The notes below the pieces were generated by a model. The model had not been told where the DNA came from and ran no database searches. It saw nothing but the letters and a program-made list of their open reading frames with translations. Shown here one piece after another: positions 18,730-27,524 of a stretch of DNA of 49,960 nucleotides (position 1 is its first letter; every line of letters begins with the position of its first letter). The position numbers and the translations under genes were made by a program. Source of the stretch: Mesorhizobium sp. (lineage in GTDB: Bacteria > Pseudomonadota > Alphaproteobacteria > Rhizobiales > Rhizobiaceae). The stretch lies in contig SAKE01000030.1 of the NCBI GenBank assembly GCA_004017275.1, positions 1-49,960 on the forward strand, read 5' to 3'.

Positions 18730-19059
18730 TTACTGGCCCTCACTGGCTTCATCCTGCTGCGCATGCCGGTGTCCGCCTGCCGCGGGCGAAGCCGACGTGA
18801 CGAGGAAGTATCGCGAGGGCGCCAAGCCATCAATGGCTGTGCGCTCGCTCTTCATCTTGGATTTCAGCGCCGAGAAGCCTGACCGCTGGTAGTGCTTCGC
18901 CTGCACAATGTCGCCGCCGGCAAGGGCATGTCGACCATCCATCGCGTCGTCCGGTCCCTCGGGAAAGGCCTCGAAACGCTTGTCGATCTCGCGACCTACG
19001 AGGTCGCGGGCCAAATCCTCAAACTCGTTATGGGACAAACTCGAGAAATCATAAGCCAT
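18730..19059 (-). pseudogene. Truncated N-terminus of a restriction-endonuclease-like (possibly nSTAND-fused) protein
   Basis: The frame starts MAYDFSSLSHNEFEDLARDL and continues through FEAFPEGPDDAMDGRHALAG to QAKHYQRSGFSALK. This is the N-terminal Mrr-type PD-(D/E)XK nuclease domain (D, then QAK) found at the front of long restriction/NTPase fusion proteins. After about 100 residues the sequence turns unrelated (PAAGGHRHAQQDE) and stops, so most of the gene is gone. Its 5' end is divergent from the phosphoesterase operon that follows. Confidence 0.7.
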
Positions 19060-19238
19060 GCGCCCAGATTGAGTGCCCATTTGGTGGGCAGACAAGCAAC
19101 CGGGGGCACAATTGCGTCGTGCCTCTCCATTACCAACAAAAAGATAAACGCGCTTTCCAGGCGATGCGGTCGGATGATCGTTTCGCGCTTGGCAAAAGCG
19201 AACGGATTAGTCTATGGCTCTCGGCGGGGGGGCGAGTT

Positions 19239-20576
19239 ATGCGACGGGTGCGAATCCTTCAAGTAGGCGATATTCACTATCCGGATTGGCATCCTTCCTC
19301 TAGCAACATCGATGCCAAGGATAGCAAGTTCGCTCCGAAAATAACGCAGAAGCTACGCGCGTCTTCGCTGCGTGCCGTCTTGACGAAGCTTCGGCGGCTG
19401 ACGACTTCGAAGCCCTTGGATTCGATCGCCTTCATGGGGGATTTCACGAGCCGTGGCGACAAGACTTTCATTGCTTCGGCATTCCAGCATTTCACGTTGC
19501 TCTGCCGCGCACAGGGGCGCAGTTCAAAGGCGCTTCCGTTGATATTCGTACCGGGAAATCACGATGTGAACCGTGATGACGCGCGCGAACTTGGACCGAC
19601 TGAGAAATTCAGCGAAATGGCGAGTTTAGCCGCCCGCTTGGGTTGGCAGACCGTTCCCGTGGACCAACCCGTGCACTTCAGACTTCCGACAGGATCCGCA
19701 GGCGCAAACTTCATCCTCGTCAACACAGCGATAGGCAGTTGGGAGCTTCAGAACCTTCCCGCGTTCCTTCGTGATCGTCTCGAGGCACTCGGTCCTTCTA
19801 CAGAACCTGTAGATCTCGGCTCGCCGGACACCTCGGGACATTCGCCCGCGACACCTCCCAGCGATCCAGACAAGGAGGCGTCCGACGACGAGTATTACGG
19901 TCAGATGGACACGCCATACATCTCGCGTGAGATGCTTGCAGGCCTACAGGAATTGCTCCAGCAGCCCGACATGCGTTACGGCATCATGATCGGCCATCAC
20001 AATCTGCTGCCACAAAAGACTCCGCGCATTACGCCATACGCGGAGATGCTCAACAGCGGATTTGTCAGAACTCAGCTGCTGCAGGGCAACAAGCCTATCG
20101 TCTACCTGCATGGACACATACATGCCGATCCGGTCGAGATCGTCAACGATCCAAGGTTTCCGGACGGCAAATTGATCTGCATCTCAGCACCAGAGATACA
20201 GTCAGGTTTCAATGAGCTCGTCTTCTTCACGACCGATCAGGGAGAGCTCGTCGGCATCCGACTTATACCCTACCGCACCAATGTCGCCGACGGGACGGTC
20301 ATGGAAGGCGAACATTGCTTCATCTCGACTATGTCCAACGGCAAGGCCTTTCTGAACAACGACACGTTTGACCTGATGCGCCGACTGCGCGACCATGCCA
20401 CCAGGCGCGGGAATGGGTTACTCTTCTGGGACGAGATCACTGAGATTGCCGCCTCCGCCGAGCTCGGGCTAGATTTGGAAGACTCTCTTCTGATGCTCCA
20501 AGCGGCGCGCTTCGTCGAGATAGACGGCCTCACGAAGGCAAACTCGGCTTGGCGCATTAAGGTAAGGGACGAATAG
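19239..20576 (+). CDS. Calcineurin-like metallophosphoesterase with C-terminal winged-helix-like region
   Basis: A 445-residue protein with a complete calcineurin-type dinuclear metal site: GDIH (10-13), GDFTSRG (67-73), GNHD (106-109), GHH (252-254) and HGHIH (291-295). An acidic, Ser/Pro-rich insert lies between motifs III and IV, around residues 190-220. The last 80 residues look like a small helical or winged-helix domain. The ATG at 19239 is chosen because motif I (VGDIHYPDW) must be N-terminal. It could be a phosphodiesterase, nuclease or nucleotide phosphatase. It is the first gene of a three-gene operon: the ATPase gene starts 2 bases after its stop. In that context it is likely the effector or a regulator of a defence-type module. 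Confidence 0.85.
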   Translation: MRRVRILQVGDIHYPDWHPSSSNIDAKDSKFAPKITQKLRASSLRAVLTKLRRLTTSKPLDSIAFMGDFTSRGDKTFIASAFQHFTLLCRAQGRSSKALPLIFVPGNHDVNRDDARELGPTEKFSEMASLAARLGWQTVPVDQPVHFRLPTGSAGANFILVNTAIGSWELQNLPAFLRDRLEALGPSTEPVDLGSPDTSGHSPATPPSDPDKEASDDEYYGQMDTPYISREMLAGLQELLQQPDMRYGIMIGHHNLLPQKTPRITPYAEMLNSGFVRTQLLQGNKPIVYLHGHIHADPVEIVNDPRFPDGKLICISAPEIQSGFNELVFFTTDQGELVGIRLIPYRTNVADGTVMEGEHCFISTMSNGKAFLNNDTFDLMRRLRDHATRRGNGLLFWDEITEIAASAELGLDLEDSLLMLQAARFVEIDGLTKANSAWRIKVRDE

Positions 20577-20578
20577 AG

Positions 20579-22645
20579 ATGGAGAATCCGTTCGGCCCCA
20601 ACAGGATCGAGTACGAAAGTCGCCCGATACTGTGGTTCAGTCAGAAGTCGGCCTTGATTTCTGCCGCCGCCAAGCCGGTCTTCGTCGCAGGGACGAGAGG
20701 CAGCGGCAAGACCAGTATTCTTCGCTCGCTTTCCACAGTTCATATCCTCGAAGACAAAAGTCTCGCGGACCAAGTCGGCAAGCTCGGCTGGTATGGCGTC
20801 TTCTTCCAGCTCAATGAGACATTTTCGCCCCTAATCGACAACGCGGTTCTGAACCTCATTCCGGAGCGGATACGCTTCGACACGGCCGCCGTGATCCCGC
20901 GGCAATTCGTAATCTTCTCTCACTATCTGGAGCTGAAGATAGTCGAACGCCTGCTCGAGAGCATCAGCCAGCTCAGACGCGACAGCCACTTGAAATACCG
21001 GGCCTCTGAAGATAGGGACGTCGCCTTGGCACTGCATCGCGAAGTGCTGCACTTCATACCCCAACCTGCCCGTCTCGACTTCTTCAGCATAGATGAGCTG
21101 CGGGGTGGGATAACCCGGTACGTCGACGAATGCTTCAACGCGTTCTTCTTTGCCGCCGATGAGGGAGCGACCGGCTTCAGAGCGACAGACCCTGGCGCGA
21201 TCATTAACAAGGTCGCGACCGCGATCACCCCACTTTTAAATGGCCCATCTTTCGCCGGTGACAGGGCGCCCTTCTTCAAGATCCTGATTGACGACTGTGA
21301 GGCACTGACACCGCTCCAACAGCAGTTCCTGAACACCTTGGTGAGGAAGACGCGCGGCAATGTGAAATGGGTCCTCGCCTACATCGGCGGCCTTTACGAC
21401 ACGATCCGGACGATCATACCCGGCCAGTCGCTCTCGAATGCTGACCGGGACGTCGAGAATCTTGATTCAGTCGATCCGAGGGAGTTCGCCACGCTGTGCG
21501 AGAACGTGTCGTCGCTTCGGCTCTACTATGCGCTTCCTGACCATCTGCGGAGTGATCTCAAGCGCAACGATGCGCTCAGCGCGTTTTCGCTCAAAAACCG
21601 GCTGGGGCGGCTTTCCGTCAATGACATCATCGAGCGGGTTATCATATCGGGTCATTCCGAGGGCAGAGAAGAGCTTGTGGCACTCGCTGATGCAGCACGT
21701 GAATTCCTCTCCGTGAATTTGAGGACGGCGGATCAGCAGCAATTCCTTCTTGATCGAAAAGCGCGCCCTTATGCCGAAGGGCTGGCGCTCGCGCTCATGA
21801 ACCCGGAAATCAAGCGCCGGCCCATGAGCAAGGCGGATGCTTCAAATCTGAAGAGGTCGATCGCCCGGAAACAGGGATGGGCTTTTCTGAAAGCGTGCCA
21901 GATGCTGCGTCTGCATGACTACCCGTACGTAGGGCACCAGATCATCACATCATTGAGCGACGTCTGTATACGCGATTTCCTTGATATAATGGGAGAGATC
22001 TTCCGCCGCAGTGTTCCGAGTTCCAGTGATCCACGAAAACTGGTGGAATTCATCAACTCGGATTTACAGATTCATCTCGAACAGCAGAGACAGGCTGTGA
22101 ACGCCGCCTCTCAACGGAAGCTTGATGGACTTCAGGCGCTTTCACATCCGTACGAAGAAGAGAGCGTGCGCATGGTGCGGGCGTTGGGTTACCTGACCGC
22201 TCGCCTCCAGACAGAGTTTGCCGAAGAAAATGCTCTAGGAACGACAGAGAGAGGCATTTTCAGGGTTGATCTAAAGGAAATGCGCTCGCTGGTGAACCGA
22301 CTGGAGCAACCCAGCGGAAAACTGGACGAGGTCCTGCGTCGGGCGGAAAGGGATGGGTTTATCCGGGAGGTCTCCGCCGCCGGCAACTTTGAGGTGGACC
22401 GCGCCGACCCCGCATCGAAGGAGATGCTGATCAGATTGCATCGGCGATTTGCACCTTACTTCGGGTTCTCCTATCGCGGCCCGTACGAAATCAACACAAT
22501 CCCTGCGGCGCAGATGGTCGACCTGCTTTTTACCAGGCATCGGCTCCCAGAAGACTGGGCCGACTCGGTGTTTAAGGAGCTCGTCGCGCGGCCCGCACTC
22601 AAGACCGAATTCCAGCACTCGCTTTTCGAGAGCGATCTCGAATGA
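20579..22645 (+). CDS. ORC/CDC6-like (STAND/AAA+) ATPase
   Basis: A 688-residue protein with a P-loop GTRGSGKT at residues 38-45. Walker B ILIDDCEAL has the acidic pair at 238-239. A sensor-1-like strand KWVLAYIGG follows some 35 residues later. The long C-terminal part is helical and contains a probable winged helix (MRSLVNRLEQPSGKLDEVLR) near residue 570. The architecture resembles ORC/CDC6-family or STAND NTPases, which often sense a trigger and oligomerise. It starts 2 bases after the phosphoesterase gene and its stop overlaps the next start (ATGA). It is probably the sensor or switch of the three-gene module. Its signal is unknown. Confidence 0.8.
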   Translation: MENPFGPNRIEYESRPILWFSQKSALISAAAKPVFVAGTRGSGKTSILRSLSTVHILEDKSLADQVGKLGWYGVFFQLNETFSPLIDNAVLNLIPERIRFDTAAVIPRQFVIFSHYLELKIVERLLESISQLRRDSHLKYRASEDRDVALALHREVLHFIPQPARLDFFSIDELRGGITRYVDECFNAFFFAADEGATGFRATDPGAIINKVATAITPLLNGPSFAGDRAPFFKILIDDCEALTPLQQQFLNTLVRKTRGNVKWVLAYIGGLYDTIRTIIPGQSLSNADRDVENLDSVDPREFATLCENVSSLRLYYALPDHLRSDLKRNDALSAFSLKNRLGRLSVNDIIERVIISGHSEGREELVALADAAREFLSVNLRTADQQQFLLDRKARPYAEGLALALMNPEIKRRPMSKADASNLKRSIARKQGWAFLKACQMLRLHDYPYVGHQIITSLSDVCIRDFLDIMGEIFRRSVPSSSDPRKLVEFINSDLQIHLEQQRQAVNAASQRKLDGLQALSHPYEEESVRMVRALGYLTARLQTEFAEENALGTTERGIFRVDLKEMRSLVNRLEQPSGKLDEVLRRAERDGFIREVSAAGNFEVDRADPASKEMLIRLHRRFAPYFGFSYRGPYEINTIPAAQMVDLLFTRHRLPEDWADSVFKELVARPALKTEFQHSLFESDLE

Positions 22646-23697
22646 CCGCTTCAACTGTCGAGTATCGAGTCTTCGGCCATCTGGCCGTCACTGAGAAGGC
22701 GAGAGATGCAGGTACCTGCGAAACGATGGAGGCAGATATCGCGATCGTCGCGCTTGGATGGGAAACGCGTTTCGCCGCGTTCGAAAACCATCTTGACCTG
22801 AAGGTCGGCAAAATCGTGGTTCTGGACTTTGCTCTGAAGGAAGCGAACGTCCCAGCCGTCGAAGAAAACCGGCGAAAGCTCATCGCTATGGGTACCCGAT
22901 GGGGCGTCGAAGTGACTGCGATCACCCTCGAGCCTTCCATCGAGTATCAGAAGAACATCAATCTCCTCGATCACCTGCTCACTCAGATGGCCGCTTCATG
23001 TGGCTCATACGAAGGAAGCCTGCGGAAGGTTTTCGTCGAGTGCTCGACGATGCCGCGAATCTACATCCAATGGCTGATTGCGGTGGCATTCAAGAAAATG
23101 TCGATTCAGTCTCTCGAATTCGGGTACGCCGAAGGTATCTACGGGAACGCGATCGGCAAAGAGGATTTTTCCAGCGGCTTGGACCGATACGTCACCGTCC
23201 CTCATCTTCAAGGCAGCGGAGGAATGGGCGAAGAGAAAGTCCTGCTCGTGGGGATCGGAGGAGATGCCGACGTATTCTACGGATTGATCGATATCGTCAG
23301 TCCGGAACGGATCTCGCTCCTCGTCCCAAGAAGCGAGAAGAATGCGCATATCGATGCTTTGCTCGATCAACAGGTGGCCAAGGTACGTGAAACCCACCGG
23401 CTCGAAGATGGCGAAGTTCGCGACATCCAGGCTTTCGGGCTGATGGCCCACCTCGATGCTTTCGAGACGTATCTCGACGGGTTCGGCTCGCGTGCGGTGG
23501 TGAACGTTTTTGTCAGCGGCCCGAAGGTTCAGGCCATCGCTGCTGCCGTGCTCGCCTGCTCCGACAGCCGCGTCCATCTCAAGGCACGAATTCCCACCTC
23601 CTATGCCCATCGTGAAGTCTCAGCGAATGGGCGGTATCATATCTATAGGCTGATTGACCTGACATCCCCTGCCTGCAGCCTTCCCGGGACGTTCTGA
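22642..23697 (+). CDS. Unrecognised protein with two Rossmann-like halves (third gene of phosphoesterase-ATPase operon)
   Basis: A 351-residue soluble protein with no signal peptide or membrane segment. The N-terminal half has alternating strands and helices with ADIAIVALGWETR (31-43) and VFVECSTMPRIYIQWL (about 130-145). The second half begins with a glycine-rich strand-turn KVLLVGIGGDAD (199-210) and repeats the pattern. This suggests two alpha/beta nucleotide-binding-like domains. I do not recognise the family. CARF-like or other ligand-sensing Rossmann folds are possible, but this is inference. The start overlaps the ATPase stop by four bases, so it is part of the same transcription unit. 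Confidence 0.75.
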   Translation: MTASTVEYRVFGHLAVTEKARDAGTCETMEADIAIVALGWETRFAAFENHLDLKVGKIVVLDFALKEANVPAVEENRRKLIAMGTRWGVEVTAITLEPSIEYQKNINLLDHLLTQMAASCGSYEGSLRKVFVECSTMPRIYIQWLIAVAFKKMSIQSLEFGYAEGIYGNAIGKEDFSSGLDRYVTVPHLQGSGGMGEEKVLLVGIGGDADVFYGLIDIVSPERISLLVPRSEKNAHIDALLDQQVAKVRETHRLEDGEVRDIQAFGLMAHLDAFETYLDGFGSRAVVNVFVSGPKVQAIAAAVLACSDSRVHLKARIPTSYAHREVSANGRYHIYRLIDLTSPACSLPGTF

Positions 23698-23965
23698 CAC
23701 GATCTTGCATTCGAGTAGCATCATGGTCCCAGTAGCCGTTCCGCCAAGCCTTCAGCGCATGTTCGTGTCGCCCGATCCGGTCGATGGGGGACTAATTCCC
23801 ACTTAGAAGCTGCTCTACATCAGATCAGGGGAAATGCAGACTGGCAGAATTCCATAATTAGCGACTCAAAACATATACTCAGGCGAGACTGTTTAGCATA
23901 GAAATAGTGAGCGCTCTCCAATATGTTAGGCTCTGTCGCAGTAGCGCAACAAGCTCAGTCTTTGG

Positions 23966-24208
23966 ATGGGTGGTATGAGGATGAGACGACTGAATGTGTA
24001 CAGGCTCAGTCATTTTATCGAGGCTCTCGTTTTTGTCGTAAGCGCGTTCGGTGCGACGTGGCTTACCAGCTTTGTGAACGCGCCATGGTGGGCATATGTG
24101 ATTATAGCGGCCATCACTATGGGCATGTTCGTAGCCGTGCGTCGGGTCCTTTCTGAGCCGCAACGTATGGGACTCTTGGCACACAACTCGGCAGCGACCT
24201 CTGCGTGA
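23966..24208 (+). CDS. Small two-helix membrane protein
   Basis: An 80-residue frame with two hydrophobic segments: FIEALVFVVSAFGATWLTSF at about residues 17-36 and WAYVIIAAITMGMFVAV at about 42-58. Polar ends flank them, consistent with a small inner-membrane hairpin protein. The start may be the ATG at 23966 or one a few codons later; neither has a strong ribosome site. The preceding 270 bases contain no gene. The family is not recognised. Confidence 0.5.
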   Translation: MGGMRMRRLNVYRLSHFIEALVFVVSAFGATWLTSFVNAPWWAYVIIAAITMGMFVAVRRVLSEPQRMGLLAHNSAATSA

Positions 24209-24303
24209 ACCCAGGCGCCTTGAAAATGTCCCCGATGCGTCCGGATTTTTGGCGGTGATCTTCAATCAAATGCGATGAGCTGCAATTTCTGGCGACGGCC
24301 ACG

Positions 24304-25362
24304 CTAAGGGCGGGCCTCCAGCACCATGTTGAACGGTGTCTCCGCGGCGCGACGCAATCGCTTGAAGCCGCCGCCGGTCACAACCTTGCGCAGCCTCGCC
24401 TCACCGGCCTGGGCTCCAAGCGCGAGCCCGACTTCCTGCGACACGGATGCGGGCGTGCACACGAAAGTGGAAGCGGCATAGTAAACGCGGCCGACGGGAT
24501 TGAGGTTCGCCGCCAGATGATCATGCGCGAACGGCTCGACGATCATCCACGTGCCGTCCGGCTTGAGCGATCCGTGGACATGGGTGGCGGCGCCCGTCGG
24601 GTCGCCCATGTCGTGAAGGCAATCGAAGAATGTGACGAGGTCATACGTTCCGGGATAGCTCTTGGCGGCCGCCACGTCGAACCGCGTGTTAACGCCGACG
24701 CCGGCTACCTCGGCCGCCTTGCGGGCGCGCTCAATCGAGGGGGCATGATAGTCGAAGCCGACGAAGCGCGAATTGGGGAAGGCCTGTGCCATGAGCACGG
24801 TCGATGCACCATGACCGCATCCAACATCCGCGACGTCCACGCCGCGTTCGAGCTTCTCGACGACGCCCTCCAAGGCCGGCAGCCAGGAGTCGATCAGATT
24901 GGCATTGTAGCCTGGACGGAAGAACCGTTCCGTACCGCGAAACAGACACGCGCTATGATCGTGCCACCCGACGCCCTTGCCGGACTGGAATGCCTGCCTC
25001 ACCTTTTCTTCATCGAGCCACAGCGCGGACAGGAACTCGAATGCGCCTGCCATGAAGGCCGGGCTGTCTTCATCAGCGAACACCAGCTCTTGCTCGGCGT
25101 TGAGATAGAATTTGTCGCTCGCTTCATCGTAGTCGACGTAACCCGCCGCCGCCTGCCCGGAAAGCCATTCCCTTACGAGGCGTTCCTGGGTGCCGGTGCG
25201 TGTCGAAAGTTCGGCGGCCGTCATCTTGCCGCCTTCGCGCAATGCCTTAAACAGGCCGAGTCTGTCCCCCAGCAGGACTCCCGCGCCCGTTGCGATCGCA
25301 CCGAGATCGCCGACCATTTTCCCCAAGAATGCGTCCAACTTTTCCTGATTCGCTTCAGACAT
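24304..25362 (-). CDS. Class I SAM-dependent methyltransferase with N-terminal winged helix
   Basis: A 352-residue protein. Residues about 1-110 form a dimerisation/winged-helix domain typical of small-molecule O-methyltransferases (LREGGKMTAAELSTRTGTQE). The Rossmann domain follows, with SAM motif I VADVGCGHGASTVLMA at about residues 178-193, then FVGFDYHAPSIERAR and TFFDCLHDMGDP. The start MSEANQEKLDAF is preceded by AAAGGGAG at good spacing. The substrate is unknown. The gene is monocistronic, as its neighbours are debris or read the other way. Confidence 0.88.
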   Translation of the reverse strand: MSEANQEKLDAFLGKMVGDLGAIATGAGVLLGDRLGLFKALREGGKMTAAELSTRTGTQERLVREWLSGQAAAGYVDYDEASDKFYLNAEQELVFADEDSPAFMAGAFEFLSALWLDEEKVRQAFQSGKGVGWHDHSACLFRGTERFFRPGYNANLIDSWLPALEGVVEKLERGVDVADVGCGHGASTVLMAQAFPNSRFVGFDYHAPSIERARKAAEVAGVGVNTRFDVAAAKSYPGTYDLVTFFDCLHDMGDPTGAATHVHGSLKPDGTWMIVEPFAHDHLAANLNPVGRVYYAASTFVCTPASVSQEVGLALGAQAGEARLRKVVTGGGFKRLRRAAETPFNMVLEARP

Positions 25363-25383
25363 CTGAATCTCCCTTTGGGTTCA

Positions 25384-25743
25384 ATCTCTCCAGGCGACGG
25401 AGCCGTGCTCGTCATGAGGCGCCTTGAGCATCAGATGCTCGAAGACATGCAGATATCCCCGGCGGCTCATCCGCGCTGCCGATCCTGCACCAGACCATAT
25501 CGGTGACGAGCGGCGCGGTGGTCGGGAATGACAGCCACCTCCATGCCGTTGAAAAGCAGGAAATCCGTCACTTTGCCCTCGTCGGTAACCGGCGGAGCCG
25601 GAGTGGTCGTCACCAGGGCAAGCCCTGTTGCAGCAGGTATCCTTGGGCAGCCTGTCAGAACATCGATGACTCCGGTTGTGGTGCCGGGGCGGGCGATCAG
25701 GGGCCAAGTGATTGTTCCGCGGCGGCTGTATGTTGTGGTAAGG
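25384..25743 (-). pseudogene. N-terminal remnant of an M16 (pitrilysin/insulinase-type) zinc peptidase
   Basis: Three minus-strand frames together give the N-terminus of a processing-type M16 peptidase: PPVTDEGKVTDFLLFNGMEV and VIPDHRA, then MVWCRIGSADEPPG, then HVFEHLMLKAPHDEHGS. The last holds the HxxEH zinc motif. Two frameshifts and loss of everything beyond the zinc motif show it is dead. The full family is usually over 400 residues. It ends close to the methyltransferase start. Confidence 0.7.
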
Positions 25744-26267
25744 TGATCATGCGAACTCTTGTTGGTCGGTCACGTGTTTTGCGGATGACCCGCATGTACT
25801 GTGCCAAATGAGAAAACCATTCAAACGCAATCCAGTAGATCTGACTGTATCCGACATTGTCGGAATTTGGACATCGCCGAACGCGAAGCGCTCGGGGCTT
25901 GTGACGATACTTGAGCGTGCTGCTTCGGAGGAGGGATGCGCCTCGAACCGGCCGCGAGGCCTTTTTCTGGCAACGGATATTCCGGCCGGGTTAGGCCGCG
26001 AGGAAAGCGACGGTGAATAAGAGGTAGAGGACCAACCGTTTTGAGCGGGTAGTTGCCGTGTTGCGCCCCCAGGCAAAGGCCAGCACCACGGAGCAGTATT
26101 TCTGGTGGCGATACTACATCGCCTTTAAGTGCCGGTTACCCGTTTTTACCCAGTTGGCCTGGTGCATTCAGAGCGAGGTCGTTGGAAACCGCTTATTGTG
26201 GCTATGAGCAAACTCGGGATGGAGGAGTGGACCCAAAAATTGGCAAAATGCCCCAGGGAGGATTACA
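25744..26267. other. Gene-poor stretch
   Basis: Open frames on both strands are short and lack family-like sequence. A plus-strand stretch near 26060-26180 (QYFWWRYYIAFKCRLPVF) could be part of a decayed membrane protein but cannot be assigned. Confidence 0.4.
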
Positions 26268-27267
26268 TGGGTCGCTCATTCCCCGTACTCGTTACAGGTG
26301 CGCGTCGCTACGCAAACAGCTTGCTTTTGACTTGGCGTTTCTTGCCGTTTCGGCATCGCTCACTAATTCGGCCGCTGCCGACACCGTGAACTGGCGTCAA
26401 TTCGAAGGGACCAGCATAACTTGGGCCTACGACATCCACCCCTATGCGGATGCTCTCGCTGCGCAACTTTCCGGAGTTCGAGAAGCTGACCCGGCATCAA
26501 GGTCACGCCGGAACTCTACCCAGACGATTCTTACTGGAACAAGATGACGATCCAACTGACGACGAAGTCGCCAGCATGGGATGTGTTCGGCACTGGCATT
26601 CAGCCCGCGTAGGACCTCGCTCCGAGTGGCGCCTGCTGGACAAATACCTGAGTGATCCGAAGCTTACCGATGCTGGATACGACTACATTCGGACATGATC
26701 AAGAAGTGCGCGGCTCCTTCCTTCGCCAATGATAACTGGAACCAGGTCGTGGACGGCATCTCGTCCGGCCGCACCGCGATGACGATCGACTCAAAAATGT
26801 TCGGCTTCTGGAACGATGTTGCGGGGAAGCCGGCATCCGGCAAGATCGCCTTCGCTCCGCCGCTGCACGCACCGAGCGCCACGAGCTTGGATTCTGACAT
26901 CTGGATCTGGGCTCTCGCCATGAACGCGGCTTCCGAAAAGAAGGGCACGGCCTGGCTGTTCATCCCGTGGGCCACCTCCAAGCAGGTGGCGCTCAAGGGT
27001 GCCCTTGCTGGCCAGCTCGTCAATCCGCCGCGCACGTCGACCTGGCAGGACGATACCTAGACTAAGTACGCTTCGCAGCCCGAGTTCAACAACTTCGTTG
27101 ACAGCTTCAAAAAGATACAGGATCAAGCCGCGCTGGCTTTCACACCGCGTGTCGGCTTCGGCGAAGCCATGAACGCATGGGCCGTGGCGATGCAGAAGAT
27201 GGCAAACGGCGATGACGTCGAGACGACGTTGAGGGCGCTTGCCGAAGAAATCCGCACTGGCCTCTGA
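26268..27267 (+). pseudogene. Broken ABC-transporter sugar-binding protein
   Basis: Pieces in several frames rebuild a periplasmic solute-binding protein. The signal-peptide-like LAFDLAFLAVSASLTNSAAA is followed by WRQFEGTSITWAYDIHPYAD. A shifted frame gives FEKLTGIKVTPELYPDDS-type sequence. After a gap comes MTIDSKMFGFWNDVAGKP and SDIWIWALAMNAASEKKGTA. An in-frame TAG at 27058-27060 interrupts the C-terminus, which continues to TGA at 27265. A central deletion, frameshifts and the stop make it non-functional. No transporter permease genes adjoin it. Confidence 0.8.
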
Positions 27268-27273
27268 TCAAAA

Positions 27274-27307
27274 GGAACAGGGCAGTACTATTGCACTGCC
27301 CTGTTCC
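27274..27307 (+). terminator. Strong hairpin after the sugar-binding protein remnant
   Basis: GGAACAGGGCAGT and ACTGCCCTGTTCC form a perfect 13-bp stem with an 8-base loop, 6 bases after the final stop of the remnant. No T-run follows, but position and stability suggest the former operon's terminator or an intercistronic stabilising hairpin. Confidence 0.7.
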
Positions 27308-27524
27308 CGCCAACGGCGGAGATCACGCCGTGTCACCCCAAGCACTTAAACCCAGCGCTGCTTCGCCCGGCCGCGCCGACGATTTTTCTTGGCCGCCAAG
27401 GCGGCAGCCTGCGGCCGGGGCCACAACCGAAACGACCACGGCGATCAGTCCGTAAGCTGCCCGGGGCAGCGGAAGGGCGGAAAGCGCCTTCAGGTGGCCG
27501 CACAAGTAGGGTCTCGAGACGGAC

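Noticed and set aside
23930..23960. GGCTCTGTCGCAGT resembling an IS6-type terminal repeat
   Set aside because: No second end and no transposase are present nearby; a single short match is not enough.
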